Below are positions 1 through 8,219 of a stretch of 46,072 nt of DNA, in pieces. Numbering within the stretch: the first letter of the stretch is position 1; every line of letters begins with the position of its first letter. The translations under genes were made by a program, and so were the position numbers. This stretch comes from CALKWS01 sp048594865. Its GTDB lineage: Bacteria > Actinomycetota > Actinomycetes > Actinomycetales > Beutenbergiaceae. The notes under the pieces are model-generated. The model made no database searches and was not told where the DNA came from. It saw only the letters and a program-made list of their open reading frames with translations. Location: assembly GCA_048594865.1 (NCBI GenBank), contig JBMDWZ010000052.1, positions 1 through 46,072 on the forward strand, written 5' to 3'.

Positions 1-736
1 ACTCCAGCGCCCGGTTCTCCAACTCCGCGTGCGGCACCGCCTCGTTGACCGCGCCCCACGCCTGCGCCTGCTCCGCGGAGTACTCCCGGGCCAGGAAGAA
101 GATCTCCCGCGCCCGCTTGTCACCCACCTGCCGCGCCAACAGCGCCGATCCGTATCCCGCATCGAACGAGCCAACGTTCGCGTCGGTCTGCATGAACTTC
201 GCATGTTCCTGCGAGGCGATCGTCAGGTCGGCCACCACATGCAGGCTGTGCCCGCCGCCGGCGGCCCATCCAGGGACGACGGCGATGATCACCTTGGGCA
301 TGGTGCGCATCAGTCGCTGCACCTCCAGAATGTGCAACCGGCCCGCACGCGCCGGGTCGATCGTTTCGGCCGCCTCACCCTCGGCATAGCGGTACCCGTC
401 ACGGCCCCGGATGCGCTGATCGCCACCGGAGCAAAACGCCCACCCGCCGTCCTTGGGGCTGGGGCCATTGCCGGTGAGCAGCACCGCCGCGACATCCGGC
501 GTCATCCGCGCGTGATCCAGCACCTTGAACAATTCATCCACGGTGTGCGGACGAAAAGCATTACGCACTTCGGGGCGATCGAAGGCGATCCGGACCACCG
601 GTAAGTCGGTGACCTCATCGCCGTCCCGCTGCACACCGCGGTGATAGCTGATGTCGGTCAGATCGAAACCCTCAACCGGGCGCCAACGCGCGGGATCAAA
701 GAGCTCGGACACAGGATTCTGGGCACCGTGATTCAC
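1..736 (-). CDS. menB: 1,4-dihydroxy-2-naphthoyl-CoA synthase MenB (3' end outside window)
   Basis: Reading the minus strand from a GTG at 736 gives 245 codons open to the window edge, so the C-terminus is missing. MenB is a crotonase-fold enzyme that closes the second ring of o-succinylbenzoyl-CoA to give dihydroxynaphthoyl-CoA in menaquinone synthesis. Visible family marks are FDPARWRPV near the N-terminus, CSGGDQRIRG, the oxyanion-hole segment PGWAAGGGHSLHVVADL, and FMQTDANVGSFDAGYGSALL. The GTG start is chosen because it precedes the conserved FDPARW segment and because a TACAGT hexamer lies 7 nt before it, as at other first genes here. It diverges from menC, with 39 nt between the two starts. 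Confidence 0.93.
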   Translation of the reverse strand, partial: MNHGAQNPVSELFDPARWRPVEGFDLTDISYHRGVQRDGDEVTDLPVVRIAFDRPEVRNAFRPHTVDELFKVLDHARMTPDVAAVLLTGNGPSPKDGGWAFCSGGDQRIRGRDGYRYAEGEAAETIDPARAGRLHILEVQRLMRTMPKVIIAVVPGWAAGGGHSLHVVADLTIASQEHAKFMQTDANVGSFDAGYGSALLARQVGDKRAREIFFLAREYSAEQAQAWGAVNEAVPHAELENRALE

Positions 737-775
737 ACGCAGCACTGTACGCGCCGGCGCACCTATCCTGGACCG
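737..775. promoter_or_regulatory. Divergent leaderless promoter region menB/menC
   Basis: Only 39 nt separate the two start codons. TATCCT (764-769) ends 6 nt before the menC ATG. On the other strand TACAGT (749-744) ends 7 nt before the menB GTG. No Shine-Dalgarno sequence is visible for either gene, and no good -35 element is evident. Both transcripts probably start at or next to the start codon. This is inference from spacing only. Confidence 0.5.
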
Positions 776-1726
776 ATGCCTAGCCCAGTCGTGTACTCGA
801 TTCCGATGCGCACCAGGTTTCGCCGGATCGATGTGCGTGAGGGCGTCCTTATCCACGGGGACGCCGGGTGGTCTGAGTTCTCACCGTTCTGGGATTACGA
901 CGATGAGGAATCCCGCACCTGGTGGCAGGCCGCCCGCGCCAGCGCCGATGAACCGTGGCCGGCGCCGCTGCGCGAGCAGATCCCGGTGAACGTGACGATC
1001 CCGGCGGTTTCGGGCCAGCGGGCCGCCGAACTGGTCCGCACCAGTGGTTGCTCCACGGCCAAGGTGAAGGTCGCCGAGCCCGGGCAGGACCTCGCCGATG
1101 AACAAGAGCGGCTGGAAGCCGTCCGGGACGCCATCGGCCCCGCCGGCAAGATCCGCATCGACGCCAACGCCGCCTGGGACATCGATACCGCACTCGCCCG
1201 GCTGCGCGTGCTCGATAAGGCCGCAGGCGGCCTGGAGTACGCCGAGCAGCCCTGCCCCAGCGTTGCGGACTTGGCGCACGTGCGCCGGCGCTGCGACATT
1301 CCGATCGCGGCCGATGAGTCGATCCGGCGTGCCGACGACCCGATGGCGGTGGCCCGAGCGCAGGCCGCGGACGTGGTGGTGCTCAAGGTTCAACCCCTCG
1401 GTGGGGTGAACCGGGCGCTGCGGATCGCCCAAGACGTGGGGCTGCCCGCGGTGGTCTCCTCGGCGCTGGAAACCTCGGTGGGAATCGCCGCCGGGCTGGC
1501 GCTCGCGGCGGCGCTGCCCGAACTTCCCTACGCCTGCGGCCTGGCCACCGTTTCGCTGCTGCAGCGGGACGTCACCGACCGTCCGCTGCTCCCGGAGCAA
1601 GGAATGCTTCCCGTCGGCCGCATCGAGCCCGATGCTGAGCTCTTGGAAGCGTGCGCGGCCGATGAGTCGACGACGGCCCGGTGGCACGGAAGAATGTCAG
1701 CCATGCACAGGCCAGGAGCGTCATGA
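776..1726 (+). CDS. menC: o-succinylbenzoate synthase MenC
   Basis: This 316-residue enolase-superfamily enzyme dehydrates SHCHC to o-succinylbenzoate in menaquinone synthesis. The KxK motif with the catalytic lysine is at 96-98 (KVK). Metal ligands are expected at D129 (RIDAN), E157 (EYAEQP) and D180 (AADES), and the opposite-face lysine at K204 (VVLKVQP). The length suits the short actinobacterial MenC type. The frame stays open upstream to 641, but the ATG at 776 is preferred because family similarity begins there and a -10-like TATCCT sits 6 nt before it. Its TGA overlaps the menD ATG. Confidence 0.95.
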   Translation: MPSPVVYSIPMRTRFRRIDVREGVLIHGDAGWSEFSPFWDYDDEESRTWWQAARASADEPWPAPLREQIPVNVTIPAVSGQRAAELVRTSGCSTAKVKVAEPGQDLADEQERLEAVRDAIGPAGKIRIDANAAWDIDTALARLRVLDKAAGGLEYAEQPCPSVADLAHVRRRCDIPIAADESIRRADDPMAVARAQAADVVVLKVQPLGGVNRALRIAQDVGLPAVVSSALETSVGIAAGLALAAALPELPYACGLATVSLLQRDVTDRPLLPEQGMLPVGRIEPDAELLEACAADESTTARWHGRMSAMHRPGAS

Positions 1727-3396
1727 ATTCTCCCGACCATCCCGCGGCGATGACCGCCCGACAAGTGATTACCGCGCTCGTAGGCGCCGGGGTGCGCGAT
1801 GTGGTAATCGCGCCCGGATCCCGCAGCGCGCCGCTGGCCTATGCACTGCACGCCGCGCAGGGCGCCGGTCTGTTGCAGGCCGTGGTGCGCGCCGATGAAC
1901 GCAGCGCCGGATTCGTCGCGCTCGGGATCGCCCGCCACCGGCCAGCGGCAGTGGTCACCACCTCGGGTACCGCGGTAGCGAACCTGCATCCGGCAGTGCT
2001 CGAGGCCTCGCACTCGATGCTCCCGCTGATCGTCATCAGCGCCGATCGTCCGCACGAACTTCGCGGAGTCGGCGCGAATCAGACCACCGATCAGGCCCGA
2101 CTCTTCGGCAACGCGGTGCGCTGGCAGGGCGAGATCCCCGCCGCGCGCACACCAGCCACGGCCGGTGCCGGCGTGAGCCAAGCGGTGCTGCGGGCGGTGA
2201 GCGCCGCCACCGGTGCGCGCACCGATAACCCCGGTCCGGTGCACCTGAACGTCGCCTTCGCCCCGCCGCTGACGCCGGCCGATGCCTGGGAGCCGCCGCG
2301 GGTCAGCGCCCACGGGGTGATCCCGAAAGCCCCCACTCGCGAGGCGATGCCCACGCTGCTGCGCCGTGGCCCGCGCACCATCATCGTCGCCGGCGATGAC
2401 GCCGGGCCGGCGGCGGCCACGTTCGCCGACGCCGCTGGCTGGCCGGTGCTCGCCGAGCCCACCTCAGGACTGCGCGGACATCGTCACGCCGTGGCCGCTC
2501 CGCAGGTCCTGGCCGAGCTGCTCGGTGGCCAGGTGCAGCGGGTGGTGGTGTTCGGGCGCCCGACGCTGTCACGGCAGGTGACCGCGCTGCTCAGCCGCGA
2601 TGAGGTCGAGATGGTCGTCATCGCGCGCGGCCCACAATGGGTGGACGTGGCCGGCACCGCAGATCTGGTGACTGACGCCGTCGTCGTTCTCGATGATCCC
2701 GAACCGGAAGAACGGGACTGGTTGCAGACCTGGACGCAGGCGTCGGAGCAGGCCCGGCGGGCGCTGGATGAGGCCTTCGCTGGCCAGAGCCTATGCGGGC
2801 CGGTAGTGGCAAACCGGGTGCTGGGGGCCCACGCCGCTGCGATGCCGGTGCTGCTGGGCGCCTCGATGGCGGTGCGCGACGCGGACCTCGCCGCCGGCTG
2901 CGGGGAGCACTTCACCAGCGCGCCGGTGCTGGCTAACCGGGGCCTGTCCGGGATCGACGGCACCATCTCCACTGCCAGCGGAATCGCGCTCGCCACCGGC
3001 GGTCCGGTGCGCGCCATCATGGGCGACTTGACCTTCCAGCACGACGTCGGAGGGCTGGCGGTCGGTCCGTTGGAGAAGGCGGTGGACCTGCAGGTGATCG
3101 TGCTCAACGATGACGGCGGGTCGATCTTCGCGACCCTGGAACATGGGCAAAGCGAGTACGCCGAGGTGTACCCGCGGATGTTTCAGACCCCACAGGGCAT
3201 CGCGATTGCCGAACTCGCGAGCGGGTTCGGTGCCCGGTATCGCGCCTTGGAGGACGCGCAGGATTTGCACGAGGCGCTGCAGACCCCGCCCCGGGGCCGG
3301 GAGGTGCTGGAGGTGCGCCTGGACTCCGACACCGCCAGGGAACGGTGGCTGGACCTGTATGCCCACGTGCGCGCCGCCGTATCTGGCAGTGCCTAA
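1723..3396 (+). CDS. menD: 2-succinyl-5-enolpyruvyl-6-hydroxy-3-cyclohexene-1-carboxylate synthase MenD
   Basis: MenD (557 residues) is a thiamine-diphosphate enzyme that joins isochorismate and 2-oxoglutarate in the first committed step of menaquinone synthesis. The N-terminal domain carries APGSRSAPL (30-38) and the cofactor-activating glutamate in RADERSAGF (E59). The C-terminal domain carries NRGLSGIDGTISTASG and the Mg/ThDP segment VLNDDGGSIFATLEHGQ. The ATG at 1723 overlaps the menC stop as ATGA and has AGGAG just upstream. An upstream ATG in frame at 1681 lies inside menC and is less likely. The overlap implies co-translation with menC. Confidence 0.96.
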   Translation: MNSPDHPAAMTARQVITALVGAGVRDVVIAPGSRSAPLAYALHAAQGAGLLQAVVRADERSAGFVALGIARHRPAAVVTTSGTAVANLHPAVLEASHSMLPLIVISADRPHELRGVGANQTTDQARLFGNAVRWQGEIPAARTPATAGAGVSQAVLRAVSAATGARTDNPGPVHLNVAFAPPLTPADAWEPPRVSAHGVIPKAPTREAMPTLLRRGPRTIIVAGDDAGPAAATFADAAGWPVLAEPTSGLRGHRHAVAAPQVLAELLGGQVQRVVVFGRPTLSRQVTALLSRDEVEMVVIARGPQWVDVAGTADLVTDAVVVLDDPEPEERDWLQTWTQASEQARRALDEAFAGQSLCGPVVANRVLGAHAAAMPVLLGASMAVRDADLAAGCGEHFTSAPVLANRGLSGIDGTISTASGIALATGGPVRAIMGDLTFQHDVGGLAVGPLEKAVDLQVIVLNDDGGSIFATLEHGQSEYAEVYPRMFQTPQGIAIAELASGFGARYRALEDAQDLHEALQTPPRGREVLEVRLDSDTARERWLDLYAHVRAAVSGSA

Positions 3397-3453
3397 ACCG
3401 GAGTCCGATGACGGCGGGTTGGCCTGCGAATGCGCCACGGTCGCCAGGGTGGC

Positions 3454-3459
3454 TACGGT
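3454..3459 (+). promoter_or_regulatory. -10 hexamer for the UGPase gene, probable leaderless start
   Basis: TACGGT lies 6 nt before the ATG at 3466, with no Shine-Dalgarno sequence in between. The spacing would put the transcription start at the ATG. Confidence 0.4.
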
Positions 3460-3465
3460 TGTGCC

Positions 3466-4857
3466 ATGAGTCTTGAACAAGCCCAGCAAAAGATGCGAGA
3501 CGGTGGGGTTCACCCCCGCGCCATCGACGTGTTCAGTCACCTGTACGGCGAACTCGCTTCGGGAGCGACGGGGCTGGTGCCCGAGGCCGATGTGGAACCT
3601 CTGGTCCAGGTGCCGCACGTCAACGAGCATGAGGCCAGTGAGGCCCAGGTGCGCCAGGCGATGTCGCAAACCGTGGTGCTCAAGCTCAACGGTGGGCTGG
3701 GCACCTCGATGGGTATGGACAAGGCCAAGTCGCTACTGCAAGTGCGCCCGGGGAAGTCGTTCCTAGACATCATCGTTGGCCAGGTGCGGTACGCCCGCAA
3801 AGCCTGGGACGCGAAGCTGCCGCTGTTGCTGATGAACTCCTTTAGGACCCGTGATGACAGCCTTGCGGCGCTCGCGGATTACCCGGACCTGGAGGTGGAC
3901 GGCCTGGGCCTGGACTTCCTGCAAAACCGCGAGCCGAAGCTCACCGTCGAGGACCTGGCGCCAGTGACTTGGCCCGCGGACCCCTCCCTGGAGTGGTGCC
4001 CGCCAGGTCACGGTGACCTGTACACCGCACTGGACACCTCCGGTCTGCTGGACCGGTTGCTGGAAGCCGGGTACCGGTACGCGAGCATGTCCAATGCCGA
4101 CAACCTCGGTGCCGCGCCCGACCCGCAAGTGGCTGCCTGGTTCGCCGCCAGCGGCGCCCCGTACGCCGCCGAGGTGTGCAAGCGCACCCCGGCTGACGTC
4201 AAGGGCGGGCACCTGGTGCGCCGCCGGTCCGATGGCCAGCTCGTGCTGCGGGACACCGCTCAGATTCCCGATGAGGACCTTGAGGTGGCCCAGGACCTGC
4301 ACGTGCACCCGTACTTCCACACCAACAACCTGTGGTTTGACCTGCAGGTGCTGCGCGAGACCCTGTCCGAGCGCGACGGCGTTCTGGGACTGCCGATGAT
4401 CCGCAACCTCAAGACCGTGGACCCCTCCGATTCCAGTTCCCCGGCGGTGTACCAGATTGAGACCGGCGCCGGATCGGCGGTGCAGGTGTTCTCCGGCGCG
4501 CAGGCCATCGAGGTGGAGCGCAGCCGGTTCCGGCCCGTAAAGACCACCAACGATCTGCTGTTGCTGCGCTCGGACTCTTTTGAGTTGGCGACGGACTTCA
4601 CCCTCACGCAGCGCACCGACCCGCCGCTGGTGAAGCTCGACTCCGACTACTACAAACTCATCAACGACTTCGACGCTCGGCTTGAGAATGTGCCGTCGCT
4701 GTTGGGGGCTTCGTCGTTCACGGTGAATGGCGACTGGACGTTCGAAGCCGATGTCACGATCCGCGGCGATGTCACGCTGAATGGCGATGACACCGCACGC
4801 CAGGTACCCGCCGGCTCCACCTATGAGGACGTGGAACTCGACGGAACGGCGGACTGA
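3466..4857 (+). CDS. UTP-glucose-1-phosphate uridylyltransferase, eukaryotic-type (UDPGP family)
   Basis: This 463-residue enzyme makes UDP-glucose from glucose-1-phosphate and UTP, feeding cell-envelope glycans and glycolipids. It belongs to the UDPGP family of eukaryotic UGPases, not the short bacterial GalU family. The nucleotide-binding loop is LKLNGGLGTSMGMDKAKS near residues 64-81. Also present are NSFRTRDDS, a substrate-site GHGD (PPGHGDLYTAL), SNADNLGA, and HTNNLWF in the second half. The C-terminal stretch has the beta-helix-like pattern VTIRGDVTLNGD. The ATG at 3466 replaces an in-frame upstream start because a -10-like hexamer abuts it. cutC follows after 27 nt. Confidence 0.93.
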   Translation: MSLEQAQQKMRDGGVHPRAIDVFSHLYGELASGATGLVPEADVEPLVQVPHVNEHEASEAQVRQAMSQTVVLKLNGGLGTSMGMDKAKSLLQVRPGKSFLDIIVGQVRYARKAWDAKLPLLLMNSFRTRDDSLAALADYPDLEVDGLGLDFLQNREPKLTVEDLAPVTWPADPSLEWCPPGHGDLYTALDTSGLLDRLLEAGYRYASMSNADNLGAAPDPQVAAWFAASGAPYAAEVCKRTPADVKGGHLVRRRSDGQLVLRDTAQIPDEDLEVAQDLHVHPYFHTNNLWFDLQVLRETLSERDGVLGLPMIRNLKTVDPSDSSSPAVYQIETGAGSAVQVFSGAQAIEVERSRFRPVKTTNDLLLLRSDSFELATDFTLTQRTDPPLVKLDSDYYKLINDFDARLENVPSLLGASSFTVNGDWTFEADVTIRGDVTLNGDDTARQVPAGSTYEDVELDGTAD

Positions 4858-4884
4858 GGCCGTGCGGTCCGGGCTGGAGGACGT

Positions 4885-5574
4885 ATGAGTCCGGTACTGG
4901 AAGTCATCGCGCTGAGCGCCGATGACGCGCTGGCCGCGCAAGACGCGGGAGCCGACCGCGTCGAGCTGCTCGGCACGATGGACCACGACGGGCTCTCACC
5001 TTCGGCCGCCCTGGTTGAACAGACAGCCGCCAGGGTGTCGATAGGGGTACGGGCCATGGTTCGCCTGGACGCCGGATTCGGCGCCGACCCGGGCGCGGTC
5101 AACAAACTGGCGCGGTTGGTGCGCGATTACCGCTCCGCCGGTGCCGATGGGCTCGTGCTCGGTTTCCTAGATGCCGCCGGCGCCGTCGATGCAGCGGTCT
5201 GTGAACAGGTGTTGGACGGCACCCCGTTGCCGTGGACGTTTCACCGGGCGATCGATGCCAGCGAGGACCGCGCGAGCGCGTGGCCGGTGGTGCGCGACCA
5301 CGGCTGCGATCAGGTGCTCACCGCCGGGTACGCGCAGGGCCTTGGTGCCGGGGTGCAGGGGCTCGCGCAGTTCGCGCAGTCCGATCCCGAGAGTGCGCCG
5401 CTGATCCTGGCCGGGGGAGGGCTGGCCCCCGAGCATGTCCCGGTGCTGGCGCAGGCCGGCGTGCGGGGATTTCACATCGGCTCCGCGGCTCGGCCGGGCC
5501 GGTCGTTTGATGAGCACGTTGACCCGGCGCTGGTGCGCCCGTGGCGCGACCTGGTGAACGACGCCTGCTCTTAG
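4885..5574 (+). CDS. cutC: CutC family protein
   Basis: A 229-residue TIM-barrel protein of the CutC family, historically linked to copper homeostasis but with an unsettled molecular role. Recognisable segments are the N-terminal EVIALSADDALAAQDAGADRVELLG, a central VLGFLDAAGAVD, FHRAIDAS (the conserved FHRAfD) and the late GGGLAPEHVPVLAQAGVRGFHIGSA. GGAGG lies 7 nt before the ATG. It probably shares a transcript with the UGPase gene upstream, which does not explain its role. The TAG stop lies inside a 15-bp tandem repeat. The family assignment is firm; the function is not. Confidence 0.88.
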   Translation: MSPVLEVIALSADDALAAQDAGADRVELLGTMDHDGLSPSAALVEQTAARVSIGVRAMVRLDAGFGADPGAVNKLARLVRDYRSAGADGLVLGFLDAAGAVDAAVCEQVLDGTPLPWTFHRAIDASEDRASAWPVVRDHGCDQVLTAGYAQGLGAGVQGLAQFAQSDPESAPLILAGGGLAPEHVPVLAQAGVRGFHIGSAARPGRSFDEHVDPALVRPWRDLVNDACS

Positions 5575-5612
5575 CTGTCCTGTTCTTAGCTGTCCTGTTC
5601 TTAGCTGTCCTG
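5566..5612 (+). repeat. 15-bp tandem repeat across the cutC stop codon
   Basis: The unit ttagctgtcctgttc occurs at 5571-5585 and 5586-5600, with a 12-nt partial third copy at 5601-5612. Five more bases match upstream with one mismatch. The first unit contains the cutC TAG, and each later unit repeats an in-frame TAG. The perfect copies suggest recent slippage or duplication. Confidence 0.85.
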
Positions 5613-5633
5613 CCTTGGCCCCCGGGCCGCCTG

Positions 5634-5720
5634 ACAACAAATTCGGTACACGGCGTGCGTTCTGGTGCCCCGGAGTGGGCAGTTGGCAGCAGATTCGGTA
5701 CACGGCGCGCGCTTCGCGCG
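5634..5720. repeat. Intergenic repeat family A, locus 1 (two units 52 bp apart) with hairpin
   Basis: Two units share the core attcggtacacggcg, at 641-655 and 693-707 past 5000, and are 52 bp apart. Each is preceded by a CA-rich acaacaa or cagcag. The right end holds the perfect hairpin CGCGCG-ctt-CGCGCG (5706-5720), 8 nt beyond the menF stop. The site is a convergent cutC/menF junction. A second locus with the same 52-bp spacing is at 26881-26957, in inverse orientation. Confidence 0.7.
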
Positions 5721-5728
5721 GGCGGACC

Positions 5729-7042
5729 TCAGCCGCCGGCGAGCGCCGTGTGCATCGGACTCAGCTTCGCCTCGGATTCGCGCAACTCGGCGACCGGGTC
5801 GGAGGCGGAAACGATGCCGCACCCGGCGAACAGCCGCAGTTCGCGATCCCCTTGCTCGACTTGCCCGCACCGCAGCGCGATTCCCCACTCGCCATCGCCG
5901 TCGGCTCCGACCCACCCAACGGGAGCGGCATAACGCTCCCGGTCCATCTGCTCATGCTCGGCGATCACATCGGCCGCGATCTGGGTGGGGGTGCCGCACA
6001 CCGCCGCGGTGGGGTGCAGCGCGGCGGCCAGATCCAACGAACTCATCTGCGCGTGCTCGTGATCGAGCACCGCGGTGACGTCGGTAGCCAGGTGCATCAC
6101 GTTCGGCAGGTGCAGCACGAACGGGGTCTCCGGGGCGTTGGTGGAGGCCGCGAATGGGCGCAGCGACCGAGTCAGGGACTCCACGGCGAACTCGTGCTCC
6201 TCCAGATCCTTGGAGGAACGCGCCAATGACGCGGCGGTGGCTAGGTCGGCCTCGTCGTCGCCGCTACGCCGGATCGTCCCGGCCAGGACGCGAGAAGCGA
6301 CCAGGCCGCGCTCGCGGCGCACCAAGAGTTCCGGGGTCGCCCCAATCAGACCGTCGACGGCGAAGGTCCAGCAGGTGGGGTAGGCCTCCACCAGGGTGGC
6401 GAGCGAGCGCCGAACATCCAGCGGGGCGGACAGTTCCAGCCGCTCATCGCGAGCCATCACTACCTTGGCTACATCGCCGGAGCGGATCCTGTCGATGACG
6501 GCCTGGACCGCGTCCACCCATTGCTGCGGCGCCAGTGCGCCGGGCCTCGGCGTGACCTCAGCGGCGGGTAAATGCGGCTGAGCTTGGGCCCGCAGCTGCG
6601 CGAGGGTCGGGGCGGGGGTGAGTTCGGCGGTGACGCTGGTCGTGGTGATCCACGTGCGGCCATCGCGATGGCCGATCAGCACCTCAGGGACCACGAGGGT
6701 GCTGGTGGCCGCGGAGTGCTTGGAGAAGGCGAACGAACCAAAGGCGACCGGTCCGGTGCCAGGGGCGTCGACGTCGTCGCGCACCACGGCACGGTCGGCC
6801 AGGTCGCGCCACGCGGCGGCAGCGTCGGCGAACCGGCCCGCTCCGCTGGTGGTGATCCGTGCTGCCTCGCCCCACCCGACGATGCCTTCGCCGCGGCGCA
6901 ACCACACCTGCACGCCGCGCGCTTGCGGGGAGGGCAGCAGGTTCACGAGTTCCGCAGCGCTGAGGCCGGGGGCCCGCAATTCTCGGGTGCGCACCAGCAA
7001 CTGTGCGGCGCCTGCCGAGGGGTGTTCGATGGAAGCGGACAT
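5729..7042 (-). CDS. menF: Isochorismate synthase MenF
   Basis: This chorismate-binding enzyme of 437 residues isomerises chorismate to isochorismate, the substrate of MenD. The catalytic half shows GDVAKVVMARDERL (with the base lysine), GATPELLVRRERGLVASRVLAGT, EHEFAVESL, ALHPTAAVCGTP and the C-terminal LFAGCGIVSASDPVAELRESEAKL. These are the standard signatures of MenF/EntC/DhbC enzymes. The men context favours menaquinone over siderophore use, though isochorismate could serve both. The ATG at 7042 is preferred over a TTG one codon upstream, because TAGGCT sits 8 nt before it. It converges with cutC and diverges from menG. Confidence 0.92.
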   Translation of the reverse strand: MSASIEHPSAGAAQLLVRTRELRAPGLSAAELVNLLPSPQARGVQVWLRRGEGIVGWGEAARITTSGAGRFADAAAAWRDLADRAVVRDDVDAPGTGPVAFGSFAFSKHSAATSTLVVPEVLIGHRDGRTWITTTSVTAELTPAPTLAQLRAQAQPHLPAAEVTPRPGALAPQQWVDAVQAVIDRIRSGDVAKVVMARDERLELSAPLDVRRSLATLVEAYPTCWTFAVDGLIGATPELLVRRERGLVASRVLAGTIRRSGDDEADLATAASLARSSKDLEEHEFAVESLTRSLRPFAASTNAPETPFVLHLPNVMHLATDVTAVLDHEHAQMSSLDLAAALHPTAAVCGTPTQIAADVIAEHEQMDRERYAAPVGWVGADGDGEWGIALRCGQVEQGDRELRLFAGCGIVSASDPVAELRESEAKLSPMHTALAGG

Positions 7043-7050
7043 CAACCATC

Positions 7051-7056
7051 AGCCTA
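7051..7056 (-). promoter_or_regulatory. -10 hexamer for menF, probable leaderless start
   Basis: TAGGCT on the minus strand (7056-7051) ends 8 nt before the menF ATG, and no Shine-Dalgarno is present. Confidence 0.4.
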
Positions 7057-7084
7057 GTTGTAGTTCGCTCGGCTTCGGCTGCGC

Positions 7085-7090
7085 CATGAT
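7085..7090 (+). promoter_or_regulatory. Possible -10 for menG
   Basis: CATGAT ends 7 nt before the ATG at 7098. It fits the leaderless spacing seen at neighbouring genes but is a weaker hexamer. It would exclude the two upstream in-frame ATGs at 7086 and 7089. Confidence 0.28.
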
Positions 7091-7097
7091 GGGATCT

Positions 7098-7793
7098 ATG
7101 TCACGAGCCTCACTGGATAAAGACCCGCGCGCGGTTGCGGGCATGTTCGACGACGTTGCCGCCAACTACGACATCACCAACGATGTGCTGTCGATCGGGA
7201 TGGACCGCCTGTGGCGCCGCGCGGCCTGGGACGCGGTGAACGCCAAGCCGGGGGAGCGGGTCCTGGATTTGGCCGCGGGCACGGGGACGTCGAGTGAGGA
7301 CTACGCCGACGCCGGAATCCAAGTTGTGCCGTGCGACTTCTCTGCCGGGATGGTCGCCGTGGGCAAGGCCCGCCGACCGGACATCGCGTTCGTGGTGGGC
7401 GATGCAATGGCGCTGCCGTTCGCCGATGACACCTTCGATGTGGTGACGATCTCCTTCGGGTTGCGCAACATCGTGGACACCGCCGCCGGGCTGACCGAGA
7501 TGGCGCGCGTCACCAAACCGGGCGGCCGGCTGGTGATCTCGGAATTCTCGACCCCGCCGAACACCGCCTGGCGCGGACTGTATGGGTTCTACCGCGACCA
7601 GATCCTGCCCAAGGTGGCCAAGGTGGTGAGCTCCAACACCGAGGCCTATGACTACCTCTCGGAGTCCATCGCGCAGTGGCCCGATCAGCGGGCGCTGGCC
7701 GCGATCCTGCACCAGGCCGGGTGGCGGGGCGTGGGCTACCGCAACCTCAGCGGCGGGATCGTCGCGCTGCACCGGGCCACCAAGCCCGTCTAG
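7098..7793 (+). CDS. menG: Demethylmenaquinone methyltransferase MenG (UbiE family)
   Basis: This SAM-dependent methyltransferase (231 residues) carries out the last ring-methylation step of menaquinone synthesis at the membrane. The protein begins MSRASLDKDPRAV, closely like mycobacterial MenG starts, which supports the third in-frame ATG (7098) over those at 7086 and 7089. SAM motif I is VLDLAAGTGT (55-64). GDAMALPFADDTFDVVT and the family signature SFGLRNIVD follow, and KPGGRLVISEFS is the post-motif strand. It diverges from menF with 55 nt between starts and is followed by a long intergenic region with repeats. Confidence 0.94.
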   Translation: MSRASLDKDPRAVAGMFDDVAANYDITNDVLSIGMDRLWRRAAWDAVNAKPGERVLDLAAGTGTSSEDYADAGIQVVPCDFSAGMVAVGKARRPDIAFVVGDAMALPFADDTFDVVTISFGLRNIVDTAAGLTEMARVTKPGGRLVISEFSTPPNTAWRGLYGFYRDQILPKVAKVVSSNTEAYDYLSESIAQWPDQRALAAILHQAGWRGVGYRNLSGGIVALHRATKPV

Positions 7794-7807
7794 CCCCACC
7801 ACCCGTC

Positions 7808-7899
7808 GCTGACTTCGTCAAACCCCCGTCGACCTCGTCACGGCGGTTGACTCGGTGGGCGGGAAATTGACTCGCTCGGCGGGAGATTGACGAAGTCGG
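7808..7899. repeat. Intergenic repeat family B, locus 1 (five units about 20 bp apart)
   Basis: TGAC-type units start at 7810, 7830, 7848, 7868 and 7888 (steps 20, 18, 20, 20). Units 1 and 2 read GACTTCGTCAA and GACCTCGTCA; units 3 and 4 read TTGACTCGnTnGGCGGG. The outer units GACTTCGTCAA (7811-7821) and TTGACGAAGTC (7887-7897) are exact inverted repeats, so a transcript could fold back on itself. The block lies just downstream of menG. The same step pattern recurs at 30486-30563. Confidence 0.7.
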
Positions 7900-8219
7900 G
7901 GGGAGCGGCCGGGGTGGCCTGAGGAGGCCGGTTGGCTGCTGATCCCTCGGCCCGATCCGCGCGTCATTAAAGCAAGGGTGGCGTCACATAAATTCGCGGA
8001 TTTGCAACGATTTGGGATACCGGGGCAGGCTTGCGCTCGCGGGTCCGCCGACGGGGGTAGCCTGGATGTGCGTGTGTTTGGTGCGCCCTGTGCCTAACGG
8101 CTCGCACGCGGGTCATCGCCGGTCGATGGTGGTGCCGTGAATCGTTGCAACCGCAACGAAAATACGTGCTAGTGCCAGCTCGCTTTGTAATGAAATCCGA
8201 AGAGGAGGATGCGGTCAAC
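7900..8219 (+). promoter_or_regulatory. Leader region upstream of menJ and the nuo operon
   Basis: About 320 nt without a conserved protein gene separate repeat family B from menJ. It holds a possible -10 TAGCCT (8058-8063) ahead of a short ORF, paired GTTGCAAC-like words (8142-8149, and TTGCAACG near 8002), and a strong AGGAGG (8203-8208) ahead of the chosen GTG start. The primary promoter of the large downstream operon is expected here, but I could not define a convincing -35/-10 pair. Confidence 0.4.
8072..8140 (+). CDS. Possible 22-codon leader peptide upstream of menJ
   Basis: GTG at 8072 opens 22 codons ending at TGA 8138-8140 (MCLVRPVPNGS...). TAGCCT ends 8 nt before this GTG, the spacing seen at other probable leaderless starts here. 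An in-frame ATG at 8066 would add M-C. It has no recognised homology. It may be a regulatory upstream ORF of the menJ-nuo transcript or a chance reading frame. Confidence 0.25.
   Translation: MCLVRPVPNGSHAGHRRSMVVP

Noticed and set aside
29..604. Plus-strand frame of 191 codons at the window start
   Set aside because: It is antisense to menB, whose minus-strand translation shows the full crotonase signature. The plus frame has no recognisable protein features.
3763..4986. Minus-strand frame of 407 codons over the UGPase gene
   Set aside because: Antisense shadow; its translation is Val/Gly/His/Arg-rich without motifs, and UGPase motifs are clear on the plus strand.
7808..7899. CRISPR array
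   Set aside because: Units are about 20 bp with no unique spacers and there are no cas genes. The repeats are intergenic and degenerate. The same applies to 30486-30563 and 5566-5612.
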